Source: Breviolum minutum Mf 1.05b.01
Lineage: Eukaryota > Sar > Dinophyceae > Suessiales > Symbiodiniaceae
Reading direction: 5' to 3'
Length of the DNA: 64,000 bases
Assembly: GCA_000507305.1 (NCBI GenBank)
Contig: DF239024.1
Coordinates: 186,001-250,000, forward strand
This document shows, piece by piece, positions 32,941 to 42,637 of this stretch (the first letter of the stretch is position 1; each line of letters opens with the position of its first letter). A program made the translations under genes and the position numbers. The notes below the pieces were generated by a model, which worked only from the letters and a program-made list of their open reading frames with translations, did no database searches and was not told the origin of the DNA.

Positions 32941-33083
32941 GAGCTTCAAGTTTTTTTGAACGCAGATTTGTTTCAATTGCAGCATGTGTGCACCGGTGCT
33001 GAACGGACAGAAGATCTCTCCACTTTGCGAGGGCAGCTGTATAACATTCTATATTGGTGGCTTCTGGTTCATGAAGCTAAGCC
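32941..33083 (+). CDS. body exon c of the array gene
   Basis: The best acceptor in the window (GCCAATCTGTTTTTCCCCAG) leads to ELQVFLNADLFQLQHVC, TGAERTEDLSTLRGQLY, NILYWWLLVHEAK. It exits at GTGTTT (phase 2), a 70 nt intron before 33154. Mixed hydrophobic and acidic helices; ILYWWLLV is short for a membrane span. No family recognised. Confidence 0.6.
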
Positions 33084-33153
33084 GTGTTTTCCGCTCATGC
33101 TCGCGAAATTGTTGAAGATGCCTGTTGGAATCTTTTCATTGCATCTGGTTCAG

Positions 33154-33221
33154 CCTCGTGCCCAATGCAAAGCGCTTAGAGGCCTTCCAGGAGTTTTTCG
33201 ATTCTGACGCACGTCAATCTG
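33154..33221 (+). CDS. body exon d of the array gene
   Basis: CATTGCATCTGGTTCAG acceptor, phase 2 entry; LVPNAKRLEAFQEFFDSD, ARQS; GTTTGC donor at phase 1, exactly the phase needed for micro-exon 12. Confidence 0.55.
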
Positions 33222-33362
33222 GTTTGCGGATTGCAGTACTGTGCCTCCGCCTCACGTTCTTGGCTACGAACTTGGTAGCCAAGTGTTCGGGGGCCATACC
33301 TTGTTTTTATGATAGTTAGATTGATCCATTGATCCATTGTAAATTGTAAACGTAGTAAGTCA

Positions 33363-33467
33363 TACTGTTGATGGACAAAATCCTGCACCACCTGGGATGG
33401 TTAAAACCCTATAAATAATGTGATAATCATCATCCTTGGTGGTGCGGGATTTCGTCCATCAACAGTA
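33363..33467. repeat. family D foldback element
   Basis: TACTGTTGATGGACAAAATC and GATTTCGTCCATCAACAGTA, with CTGCACCACC/GGTGGTGCGG inside. Confidence 0.75.
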
Positions 33468-33549
33468 ATTCTGACGATACACAGACACAACTCTTCCTAC
33501 AGTTGATACGTCACCTATGATTTCTTGTGGTAGCTTTTTTTGCTGCTAG

Positions 33550-33580
33550 ATGAAGGGCAAGGATCCAGCGCAGCTTGGGG
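33550..33580 (+). CDS. short exon candidate with consensus donor
   Basis: TTTTGCTGCTAG acceptor, 31 nt, then GTAAGTGG, the closest match to a consensus donor here. Read from its own ATG it gives MKGKDPAQLG, reminiscent of K-D-P-P-G; from phase 1 it gives EGQGSSAAW. It does not fit the chain 33221 to 34447, so it may be alternative or spurious. Confidence 0.25.
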
Positions 33581-34446
33581 GTAAGTGGTCTCAGGAACAT
33601 GTGCACGCCTTTTTTTCAACAGATGTTTCAGGTTCTTGCATAAAGTGGCAGGTGGCATACAATCACCCAATTGGCAGTATATACCGCTTATATACCAGGT
33701 ATATATTCAATATATTCCCTGCCGCTTTTTTCCAGAACCAGAATAATCTGTTGATCTTTGGCTTTAGAATATTTCTCCACCAACCATTCATGTTTCTTGA
33801 TCATACCCACATTGTGTCGTTTTTGAATCATGATCTTCATTTTGCCGGACATCTTTGAACAAAAAGGCGCTGAAGTCTTTTAAAAGCCTACCATGGCCCC
33901 GTCAAAATGGTACCCTTGAAAACATAATCCCAACCCTGCAGTATTTTTCGAATTGGAATTCTGAAATTCTCAAAATATACTTTCTATTTTTTACTGCTTT
34001 GCTATTACATACAGTGCATTTGTGTTTATATTTACACAATATACATCCCTTCTGATCTTCCTGGCCCTGCTAAATGGTGCTTCAAGGGCTAGCTGTGAAG
34101 CATTGGGATTTTGCAGCCTGTTGGACAAACTTCCTCAAAATTCTGCAGGTTTGCCAGATCGTGCGTACTTAAATTTCCAGCACCATTAACCACTCTAGCT
34201 TGAAACCGCAACCCCGATTTTCAGGAAGGTTTGATGAAAAATGTGTTTGCAAATCTTTGGTTCATCGTCCCTTATACCCTGAGCCCCTTTAAATATGAAT
34301 GCGATCCATTGCTCATCTCTCTTTGAGGGGAATAAGACATTGTAGCAATGTTTCATTGAAATTAAACATAATCCACCAGGGGTCCCACCTACACAATACA
34401 AACAACAGCAAGACATTGACTTTGGCAATGATCCTGGCATGCTCAG

Positions 34447-34482
34447 GCAAGATGAGTTTTAGTCCCAATGAGCCTCCAACAG
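34447..34482 (+). CDS. MSF micro-exon 12
   Basis: CCTGGCATGCTCAG acceptor, 36 nt, phase 1-1, GC donor (GCATCC). Encodes G-KMSFSPNEPPT. It joins in phase to body exon d upstream and to 35802 downstream, giving one uninterrupted reading. Confidence 0.7.
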
Positions 34483-34674
34483 GCATCCGTTGTTTGCTTC
34501 GCCATCTGTGCAGGGTTGATGAGTGATAAGCAAACTGGCAAACTGCTGTCCCTTTAAACAACTTACGGTGTTCCCCTTCACAAAATAAGGGTCTGACAGG
34601 GCAGGGGTTGTGATGAATGTTATCTTGACATGATGTTTTCGAAAAAAAAACAGCTCGAGGGGCTTCTTACCTTA

Positions 34675-34785
34675 CCCATACGATCCACGGGACTGGTATA
34701 TTTACCTTCATTTGATGGATTTTTATATGATTTTTATGGTAAATGTAGGTAAACATACAATCGTGCCATGGATGCGTGCTATGGG
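34675..34785. repeat. family C element
   Basis: CCCATACGATCCACGGGACT and CCATGGATGCGTGCTATGGG, with GTATATTTACC/GGTAAACATAC inside. A worn copy lies near 34955-35042. Confidence 0.6.
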
Positions 34786-35801
34786 TTATGTTAGCTGCTT
34801 GTGGTTTGGAGATGTTTGGAGCACTTTCTATGAACATGTTTCAATGATGACTCCGTGGCAGTCCCTAAACTTACTATACACAGCCGGATGCATCTATATA
34901 TATGTTCAATCCATGAGGATGCATGGGACAGGTGATAGCGGTACAGTATAGACTATTTTTACTTGCATGAATGTTTGGTTTTCTTTATATTGTTTGTGGT
35001 AAACTAGTAGGTAAATATGCAAACGCCCCATGGATCCTCTCCGAATGAAGAGTCCATAGAAGTTTTTTTTGTTAAGTGTAGAACTGAAATTCCGGCCTAG
35101 TCAATGTACGAAAAACAAACATGTTTGTGAGAATCCTGCATGAATGTAGACACATCATGATACATTCATTTATGGGATATTTATGAACATGTGGTTTATG
35201 TGTAGTGTATAGTCAGGGGGTTGCAGATAAAATATTTACTTAAACATAGTGGTTCAGCTTATTCATGAAGACATAAAGGCAGGCTAGTGCAACAAATGGC
35301 CACCAAGATCCTACAAGGTGACACTTCTTTACTTCCCTTTTTTATATTGCAAATCCATACAACTGGGTGTCCGAGTCTGTATATAAGATATAAGATATAT
35401 ATATATATAATAAGTATTTTGAATGTAGGTACGTGCAAGTACCTTGGACCTTGAACATACAATAGTAGTATTTGTGATACGTTTGATGGATGAAAGCCAT
35501 TCAGCACCTGGGATGAACACACATATGCATATAAGGTGATTCAAAGATCTTTTGTTTCCGAGTTGGAGGTTACTTAAGATTGGAAAGGTCACTTAACAAC
35601 TCCAAAAAGGGAACAAAGGATTGCTAGGTAGTCTAAACTCTAAGTATCTTTTTCTTCTGGATTGTTCATGTTTTTGGGGATTACTGAAGGGGGGATCAAC
35701 TAATTTTGAGACGTCCTACGCTGGATAGCTGGAGGTTATTTTTAGCTATCCAGTTGACATCAGTTTCATATATCCCATGCAGCTTCCGGAATTCTCTTCA
35801 G

Positions 35802-35883
35802 CAATATCATCCTTGACCGTTCGTGAACTGAACCCCAGAAGGCTCTCTATGGAATTGGGCTGGTTCTTCGGGACCGTGGCACT
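35802..35883 (+). CDS. penultimate exon of the array gene
   Basis: TTCCGGAATTCTCTTCAG acceptor, phase 1 entry; ISSLTVRELNPRRLSMELG, WFFGTVA; consensus GTATGT donor (phase 2). MELGWFFGTVAL is a short hydrophobic run followed in the next exon by RTKEVRSRR. Confidence 0.55.
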
Positions 35884-35980
35884 GTATGTCCCAAAAGACC
35901 CGAATTCTGCAAGGATGGCCAAGATTTCCGGCAAACTTATTCAACTACCTTTGTGTATCTTTCAGTTATTGCGACTGTAG

Positions 35981-36068
35981 GAGAACAAAGGAGGTCCGGT
36001 CCAGGCGGAATATGCCGGTCCTGGCGGAGGCGAAGTATGCGGAACTGAAGGCGGAATGTGTGGAGTGA
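35981..36068 (+). CDS. last exon of the array gene
   Basis: TTTCAGTTATTGCGACTGTAG acceptor, phase 2 entry; RTKEVRSRRNMPVLAEAKY, AELKAECVE, TGA at 36066. About four in five third positions are G or C, the strongest coding bias in the window. Basic start and acidic end; no family known to me. The intron before it is 97 nt. This stop closes the first micro-exon gene. Confidence 0.65.
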
Positions 36069-36363
36069 AGCACCGGTTGATCAACTCGATGGATCCCTTA
36101 CACTTTGAAGTCCAGGCCCATAGCAGCACGTATTTTTGTTCTTTCTCTGCAGCATTCGATCCATGCAGCCAGGACCGGGCGCAGACTGAAGGACATGTCC
36201 ACAGGGGCCTCGCGAGCTACGTAATCACCAGGGCAGGGCGGACGATTTAGATCGATTTAGGGGGTCGGTGCTTTTTCCCTCAAGGTTCATTTAGAATCAT
36301 TTTCGGACGTCAGCTGCAAGACGCATCAAGACGCTTTGTACCTGCAGATGCGCTTGTTGCTGC

Positions 36364-36378
36364 ATGGACCCAGTGGAG
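36364..36378 (+). CDS. first exon of the second array gene
   Basis: ATG reading MDPVE, then GTCAAC donor; the 46 nt intron ends in GGTCTTTCAG. Lies 295 nt after the previous gene's stop. A longer frame (LQDASRRFVPADALVAAW) also crosses this site. Confidence 0.4.
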
Positions 36379-36424
36379 GTCAACAAGCTGCAGCGGCACC
36401 CACTGACTTCCATGGGTCTTTCAG

Positions 36425-36509
36425 TTCATTAACTTTCTCAAAGACAAGGCTCCGCCAGTGAGCAAAAAAGAGTTGGAGACCAGCTTCGTCTGGAACCACT
36501 GTCCACAAG
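36425..36509 (+). CDS. second exon of the second array gene
   Basis: CTTCCATGGGTCTTTCAG acceptor at phase 0; FINFLKDKAPPVSKKELE, TSFVWNHCPQ; AAG|GC donor at phase 1, which joins in frame to micro-exon 13. Without splicing it would run to TAA at 36536. A minus frame (VVRFKDLLTQKSVLQQAL) is open over the same DNA. The + strand is favoured by acceptor, phase and neighbours. Confidence 0.5.
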
Positions 36510-36778
36510 GCCTGTTGCAGGACACTTTTTTGTGTTAACAAGTCTTTAAACCGCACAACTGCCTTCCATCCAATGCTTGGTTGCCAGGCCTCTTCCACCC
36601 GTTATTGATGGGGTTTTGGAATTGGAACATTAAACTCTCCGGTTAACAATGCACATGTACGAAAGCTTTGAAGTGATTTCCCCTCAATATAGTGCGTTGT
36701 TTGGGCTGGTGTCATAGTTCATGACGGGGAAGCACAGCACAGATGAGAGACCACCGAGTGTTCCAAAAAAGAGACGAG

Positions 36779-36817
36779 GCAGCAAGATGAGTTTTTCACC
36801 AGAGCCAGCCAGCGGAG
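36779..36817 (+). CDS. MSF micro-exon 13
   Basis: CAAAAAAGAGACGAG acceptor, 39 nt, phase 1-1, GT donor (GTGGAT). Encodes G-SKMSFSPEPASG-G, the second serine spelled TCA. Confidence 0.65.
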
Positions 36818-37210
36818 GTGGATGCTATGCTGTTGGTGGATGGAGGTAAACTTGGATATGTTCAAGGTGATGTTCTACAGTTTTACGGATTGTACCATGG
36901 TAAACCACCACAAATCACCATGTGGAGAATATATATGTTTGTTTTTTTTCCAAATCCCAAGTAAAACAGATTCAGTATTGCCCACACTCAAAGTCCCAGG
37001 GTAATTACCAGGATGACGAACTACACTTTTGGCTACGGAATCCCGAATCCTGGGTGGAGGAGAGATCCAATAAATTACATTAAATTATATACATATTTAT
37101 ACATACCTGGTACCCTTTCACGAGCCTTGTTTTTGGGTTGCAAAAATTTTTTGGGTTGCACAAAAAGAAACCTTGTTTGGGGTGATTGACCCTGCAAAAT
37201 TGAAGGCTTC

Positions 37211-37320
37211 AGCTGTAGGTTCTTCAAGGTGACCCCCTTCGGAACCACAAGGGATCTTTCAAAAGGGCTAGAGTGACCTCCATTTGGGGAATCAAAGGGT
37301 CAGATGGAAGAAACTGGTAT
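37211..37320. repeat. family Q element
   Basis: AGCTGTAGGTTCTTCAAGGT and GATGGAAGAAACTGGT, with AGTGACCTCCATTTGGGGA inside; matches 55490 and 61377. Confidence 0.5.
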
Positions 37321-37583
37321 TTACACTAGAAATATACATATGTCAGGAGGTAACAGTTAACATATACGTCCTGTATCCATTTGCGCCAGAGATGGATGTG
37401 TATGGCAGCAACTAGCCGCAGACACATTTTGTAATAACGGTTTGCTAGATGTTTTTGCATATGTATATATGTATATATTTACATGTTTATTTATACACCT
37501 ACTACGTGGTGTAAGATTTATTTTGTTGTCCGGAAAACAACACCCAGCTGCCCATCTTTTGTCCGAAGACAATCCTCTGCCAG

Positions 37584-37628
37584 GCAAGATGTCTTTCAGC
37601 CCCAGCGAACCCGCAGCACAGAGCACAG
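37584..37628 (+). CDS. MSF micro-exon 14
   Basis: AATCCTCTGCCAG acceptor, 45 nt, phase 1-1, GC donor (GCGCAA). Encodes G-KMSFSPSEPAAQST-G. The serine after M is TCT, not AGT: a two-step codon change with the residue kept. Confidence 0.7.
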
Positions 37629-38001
37629 GCGCAAGCTGTGGTCTTGTGGGCTCTTGTGGAGATAATAGATCACCTTCTGAGAATGGTAATTCCCCATAAG
37701 AAAGTGGACTTAAGAGGAAGATGACCCTGTTGGTTTGGAAAGGAAAGTATTTATTGACGGTCAGGGTTTCAAAGAGAGAGTTCAAGAATGCTCAGCAAAT
37801 AAGTGGGCCTGAATATGGAACCTGAGTATGTTTCACATGAACATGGTAAATTTGAACATTGAACCTTGAAATTGCATCCATCAGGAACAGGAATTCCTTT
37901 ACATACCATCTGTTTTTTGGGTCCATGTGAGACTTTAAACTCTTGGGGACGTTTCAGAAGGATATGGAATATGGATGAAATTGGATACAGAGGGATGATA
38001 T

Positions 38002-38102
38002 CCCATAGGATCCATGCACGGTATATTTACCTGGCCTATACATTTGGCTGAATTTTTTGTGGTAAGTAAGTGTGGGTGAATATAGCATACATGGATCTTG
38101 TC
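38002..38102. repeat. family C element
   Basis: CCCATAGGATCCATGCACGG and ATAGCATACATGGATCTTGT. Confidence 0.65.
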
Positions 38103-38180
38103 GGAATAAACAACACTAAGCAGCATGATCGAAACTACCAATCTTAACCATTTGTTTTCTGTTGCCCCTTGCTTTACTCA

Positions 38181-38360
38181 TACGGAAAATGCTGGTACCA
38201 TTCGGATGGTACCCTTAATAATCAACCCCATATACACCTTATATAGTGGGTATTTATTGGGTATATCCGATTATATCCCTTTTGAAAGGGCTCCAACACG
38301 GGGGGTTAAACAGCTAGGGTCCCACCATCCCAAGGGGTTTCCCACCATTTTCCCTATGTT
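38181..38360. repeat. family L repeat
   Basis: GGAAAATGCTGGTACC and GGATGGTACCCTTAATAATC against CCCACCATCCCAAGGGG and CCACCATTTTCCCTATG. Confidence 0.5.
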
Positions 38361-38405
38361 TTATGGTTTCCTTTACATCTTAGCAACTGGAAAGTCTCCT
38401 AACTA

Positions 38406-38562
38406 CTTGAGGGATCATCCCAGTTAGATCCAATAGCTAGCAACTATGGTGATCGTAAGTCCCCAAGACCTGGGGTTATTCCTTTTTCTATATGGATTGT
38501 TCATGGCTTATAAATGAGGGTTGCTAACCACATACTAATTGGCATGATCCTCCAAGTACCTT
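38406..38562. repeat. family I element
   Basis: ACTTGAGGGATCATCCCAGT and GGCATGATCCTCCAAGTAC, with GGTGATCGTAAGTCCCC inside. Confidence 0.65.
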
Positions 38563-38628
38563 TCATGAAGACAGGTTTTCCTGACCGTGGTGTTTTTGTT
38601 TACCTTGGCCCTTCTTACGGGGATCGAA

Positions 38629-38789
38629 TGGTAAACCCCCCCCCACTGTCACCTGCTCCCATCCAAGGAAATAAGGTCTTATTAAGGGGTTCCTAACCAT
38701 CATTGTCCCTTCAAATTCGTAAGAAGGTCTTATGTCCTGGTAGTTGGGGGGGGGGGGTGGTGTTGCCCCTTAAATTCCCATGAATTTGT
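38629..38789. repeat. family V repeat with C/G tracts
   Basis: GGTAAACCCCCCCCCACT and GTTGGGGGGGGGGGGTGG flank GAAATAAGGTCTTATTAAGG; a relative lies at 58491. Confidence 0.5.
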
Positions 38790-39126
38790 TGGGGGTGGTA
38801 GTTGCAAGTACTGTAACTTAAAAAGAAAACGATGGCCATCCGCGAAATGCATGTTCATGGTCACCTGAAAAAAAAATGCCCAGCCATTTCAATAGAGTAG
38901 GTGAGTTGATGTTATTTAGCTATTAGCTGGTGGTTTCAAAGTTTCTTGTTGAATGTTCACTCCTATTCTGGAGGAAAAAGTGGTATTTTCAACGGATTTT
39001 GTTGTTTAATTTCCCCTGTAATTTGGTGGAAATGATCTGATTTGAGGAACACCTCCGTTTCAGATGGGTTGGGCCTCGGCCTCGGGACTGACATTTTTTG
39101 CCTCATGGATCGATTGGTTTTCTGAG

Positions 39127-39156
39127 GCAAGATGAGCTTTAGCCCAGAGCCTGCTA
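39127..39156 (+). CDS. MSF micro-exon 15
   Basis: GATTGGTTTTCTGAG acceptor, 30 nt, phase 1-1, GT donor (GTATCT). Encodes G-KMSFSPEPA. Confidence 0.65.
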
Positions 39157-39183
39157 GTATCTTGGCCGAGAACCGTTTCATTA

Positions 39184-39269
39184 CTAAGTGGTCGTTTCAA
39201 GTGGTTTATATTATCACCCCCACTTGGTTTTGACTCATATGTTTCAAATGGGCTGAAATCACCAACTAG
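39184..39269. repeat. family A element
   Basis: CTAAGTGGTCGTTTCAAG and GGCTGAAATCACCAACTAG. Another left half without a partner lies at 38923. Confidence 0.55.
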
Positions 39270-39970
39270 ATTACTGTTGTTTAGGAGGATTACAACTTTT
39301 GATGTTATATACATATTTATCCGTATGTTGCATGCATCATATATTTCTATAGATATATGATTATATGGTAGTTGCATTTACATATTAATATTCGACACAA
39401 AAAAACACACGCAGAGGAACACAAACCACTTCTGGCAGTAAAACTATGAGCTACATAAGGTTTTTTGCAACAATACCTTAGAGTTTTAAACCCCTATGGT
39501 CAATCGTCCATTCGATACTTTTTGGTCCCTATCTCGATGGCTGGATGAGCAAATGTGCAACCCGACCAGTTTCGTTACGACATGACGAGCAAATGCGTCA
39601 GGGGATTGAGCACCAACCAGTGAAACATCAAAGAAAATTCAGACTGAACAACTCCGAGCTTCGGAAAGGGTTGGTGATGGATACGGATCCCAGAAAAATA
39701 TTTGACAATGTAATATCAATCTCCATGACCTTGGGGAAGGGTCCCAGGAAATTGGGCGAAAACACCCAAATAACAAATTATTGAAACACATGTTGCAGTT
39801 GCAGGTTTTATCATGGTTTTGAGGGGTTTTTATCAGTGCGCAAAAATCACTGGTGGAATATTTGGAAATGGATTGGACTTTCGTTTTTTTATTATTATTT
39901 CGAACTTCAACAATTTTTTGTGGAATTTTTGGGACGTCCAGATGCAAGGGTGTTAGGGGGGTGTACATAT

Positions 39971-40178
39971 ACTGGGTGGTGGTTTCATAGATTTTTAATG
40001 TTCACCCCTATTTGTGGAAGATGAACCCATTTTGGCTAATCCCTAAGAATCCTTCACCCTTCCCGGAAGAGTGTGTTTTTTCAGGGATCCTTCCTCCCAT
40101 CCGGACCAGATATCTCAGGAGGACGTCCTGGATTCTTAGGGAAATATGTTTCAGATGGGTTGGTTCAACCAACCAACC
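39971..40178. repeat. family A element interrupted by family G
   Basis: Left half CTGGGTGGTGGTTTCATAG to TTTTGGCTAAT; right half resumes at ATGTTTCAGATGGG and ends GGTTCAACCAACCAACC. The split lies inside the family signature GACTAATATTTTTCAGATGG. Confidence 0.75.
40041..40141. mobile_element. family G element nested in family A
   Basis: CCCTAAGAATCCTTCACCC to GGACGTCCTGGATTCTTAGG, flanked by an AAT direct repeat (40038 and 40043). Interior order is reversed relative to most G copies, so it inserted in the opposite orientation. Non-autonomous; no transposase gene is visible. Confidence 0.75.
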
Positions 40179-40200
40179 TACCGATCTACCACTCGTTCAG

Positions 40201-40233
40201 GCAAGATGAGCTATACTCCCGCGGAGTCAACTA
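40201..40233 (+). CDS. MSF micro-exon 16 (F to Y)
   Basis: CTACCACTCGTTCAG acceptor, 33 nt, phase 1-1, GT donor (GTGACT). Encodes G-KMSYTPAEST; F to Y and S to T are conservative. The interrupted family A ends 22 nt before it. Confidence 0.6.
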
Positions 40234-40311
40234 GTGACTTGGCATTTTTGCTTTGATGGGACTGGGCTATAGGATACTGGGATAGGTGAGATTAGGATTT
40301 GTAGACATCCC

Positions 40312-40418
40312 ACTCTTGGTGGAAGAAATCCCAAACAACCTGGGATATGAAAAAAACCTTGTAAAGAATGGGATAAACTTATCTATCAAGTGGTGCAGGA
40401 TTTCTTCCATCAACAGTA
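40312..40418. repeat. family D element
   Basis: CTTGGTGGAAGAAATCCC and GGATTTCTTCCATCAACAGT. Confidence 0.6.
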
Positions 40419-40423
40419 TGATA

Positions 40424-40547
40424 CCTCCTGAGGTGAACGGTATTTTCAGGGCACCTTTTGGGGGGCCAGTTATACCGAACCTCAGGCCATCGGTGTTTGT
40501 TGGTAGGTTAGGGGAGTCCAACCATCTTCTCAAGTGTTTGGATGTCG
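40424..40547. repeat. family E element
   Basis: ACCTCCTGAGGTGAACGGTA and ATACCGAACCTCAGGCCATC, then TGTTTGGATGTCG. Confidence 0.5.
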
Positions 40548-40552
40548 AATCC

Positions 40553-40682
40553 CAGATGCCCCAGGAAGTTAGGATCAATGGTTAGGATCAATGGGGTATT
40601 TCACCTACCTCTAAATGGGATATATTAATTAGGGTTATAACCCACTTACTAGCCATTTACTAACTTCCTGGGACATCCAAGT
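40553..40682. repeat. family B element
   Basis: AGATGCCCCAGGAAGTTAGG and CTTCCTGGGACATCCAAGT. Confidence 0.7.
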
Positions 40683-41153
40683 CGGGTATACACTAGGATA
40701 TTAGGATCCCTATCCATCCAAAAATCATCCAACCTGCCCATGATCATGAGTTTATCCACCATTGAGGCGTTTTGTTGGAGAAGTTTTTTTTTCTGCCCGG
40801 GGTGGCAATTAAAACATGACGGGGCATCACCCCCAGCTTGAGATGAAAAGTCTCAAATTAGCCAAGATCGAAAGTAATAAAGATTGATAAAGTGATTCAA
40901 TTAACTGTGGCATTTACACACATAGTACCAGGACCAAAGAGAATGAAGATTATAATGTAAAGATGGAAGTTTCTTGCTTCTTTGGGCAAGGTGTTTTGTT
41001 AACGTTTGAAGAGCAGTTCTTTGCTGTCATGTATAAATATATATATATATATTTATTCTCTACTTGTATATGTTATATGAAGTTATATGTATTTATTTAT
41101 ATATACCCGGACATTCAATGGGGTTGCTGTATTTGCCTACACACCATCCCCCT

Positions 41154-41310
41154 CTACAAGGTGGGCCACTACCAGTTATAAATAAATGGGGTGAAACTAC
41201 CTCTGTAAATAGGGAATTTTTCACCACAGGGAAACTCATTATCGGCCATATATATATATAGTTATAGGCTTTCAACTCCACTTACAACTGGATCTGGGGC
41301 CCACCTTGTA
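41154..41310. repeat. family H element
   Basis: TACAAGGTGGGCCACTACCA and CTGGGGCCCACCTTGTA. It ends 31 nt before micro-exon 17. Confidence 0.65.
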
Positions 41311-41341
41311 GTATCTTTCCACATGCCCCAACAAAAAAAAG

Positions 41342-41377
41342 GTAAGATGAGTTTTTCTCCCAGCGATGCTACTGGAG
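41342..41377 (+). CDS. MSF micro-exon 17
   Basis: Acceptor AG directly after an A-run (pyrimidine tract ATCTTTCC lies farther up), 36 nt, phase 1-1, GT donor (GTGGGG). Encodes G-KMSFSPSDATG-G; second serine TCT. Confidence 0.6.
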
Positions 41378-41402
41378 GTGGGGCGGATCATGAAGTGAAG
41401 GT

Positions 41403-41500
41403 GTATACCCTCCAGGGAACTACAATAACATATCCCACCTTGGCAAAAAGAGAATCATCTTCAAAAGGACCTTTGGACGGGGATATGAGCTAGTCCCCAG
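41403..41500. repeat. family F element, diverged
   Basis: TACCCTCCAGGGAACTACAA matches the F subtype at 49700; the right arm is not clear. Confidence 0.4.
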
Positions 41501-41684
41501 GATGTTTTTTTAATAAGCACCACCAGCTACGTGTTTTTTCCGACGTTTCTCAGATGTGCTGTGTTTTTCAATATGGTGATCCATAATGATTGATCCCAAA
41601 TTTCCTGGGAAGATTTCGGTGATGTTCAGTGATTGAAATCATGCATTTCTTTGTTGGGTGAATGTGAGTACTGATTTGACTAGT

Positions 41685-41776
41685 CCCTAGACATCCAAAC
41701 ACCTCCTGAGAAAGTATTTGGACCCCCAAAATACTTCAATCAACTTCTTAGTTAGGAGGTATTTGGATGTCTAGGG
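41685..41776. repeat. family E foldback element
   Basis: CCCTAGACATCCAAACACCT and AGGTATTTGGATGTCTAGGG. Confidence 0.75.
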
Positions 41777-42223
41777 AGTGACAGACTTCCACCAAATGAC
41801 ATGGGTCTCCCCCAACATTTTGTTGGAGTGTTAGTTGAGGGATGTTCCTTCACCCAGCTGACCATGCCTTCCCGAATTTCCACCAACAGTAAGTGGTATA
41901 GCTTGCACCTGAAACCCGGATTTTCCGGAACGTTTGATGAACAATTCACTAAAAGTTAAGCCTTTAGCAGGGGATCTATTCTTGCTGTTCTTCCATTTTG
42001 GGTCATGACATTCGTATTGTATGTTTTTACTCGCATACTCCCATCATGTTTCAGTGGAAAATTGCTACTAAGGTAGCAACCATTGGAGATACACACATGT
42101 TTCACCGAACCATGATTTGGATATTCATAGGTCTCTCCGATGAAAAAAAACAGCATTCCAATTGTCATAAGTTGTATTTTGGGAATGTGATTGGTTTTGG
42201 TTTCAAGGGTGAAATTGTTGAAT

Positions 42224-42333
42224 CCCTAGGGATCCAATCACCTCCTGAGAATGGTAATGGAATCTAAATACCTTTCTGAGGAGATGATTGACTATCCCAA
42301 TCATTATCTGACAAGGTGATTGGATCCCCAGGG
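42224..42333. repeat. family J element
   Basis: CCCTAGGGATCCAATCACCT and AGGTGATTGGATCCCCAGGG. Confidence 0.7.
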
Positions 42334-42429
42334 AATACACCGGAATCTCTACACAGGAATTATGCCCTAGTCTTCCTCCAAGGACCCCTTTAAAAGCCGA
42401 GCCTTAGGAGGTATCCGAGTTACTTCTCG

Positions 42430-42568
42430 GTGCTTAATAATCTTAATAACCTTGGTGATCGTTGTTGTCCCCTAAGGATCGGGTTGTGGGACCCCTTCCA
42501 AATGGCCGTTTCATGGCTTATACATGGGGGTTATTAACCACTTACTAAGTGGGATGATCCTCCAGGTA
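42430..42568. repeat. family I element
   Basis: GCTTAATAATCTTAATAACC and GGTTATTAACCACTTACTAA, ending GGGATGATCCTCCAGGTAG, 36 nt before micro-exon 18. Confidence 0.6.
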
Positions 42569-42604
42569 GGGATGAATATGATCTCCAGCACTTTCCTGAC
42601 AGAG

Positions 42605-42637
42605 GCAAGATGAGTTTCAGTCCCAACGAGCTTTCAG
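42605..42637 (+). CDS. MSF micro-exon 18
   Basis: CAGCACTTTCCTGACAGAG acceptor, 33 nt, phase 1-1, GC donor (GCAGGG). Encodes G-KMSFSPNELS-G. Last clear copy. Confidence 0.7.

Noticed and set aside
36380..36598. 72-codon minus open frame (VVRFKDLLTQKSV)
   Set aside because: Plausible peptide, but the plus strand has an acceptor, an ATG-led exon and phase agreement with micro-exon 13. Kept only as an alternative.
38629..38789. C-run and G-run pair as a G-quadruplex or telomere-like element
   Set aside because: Each run is a single homopolymer, not a spaced G-tract series; it belongs to repeat family V.
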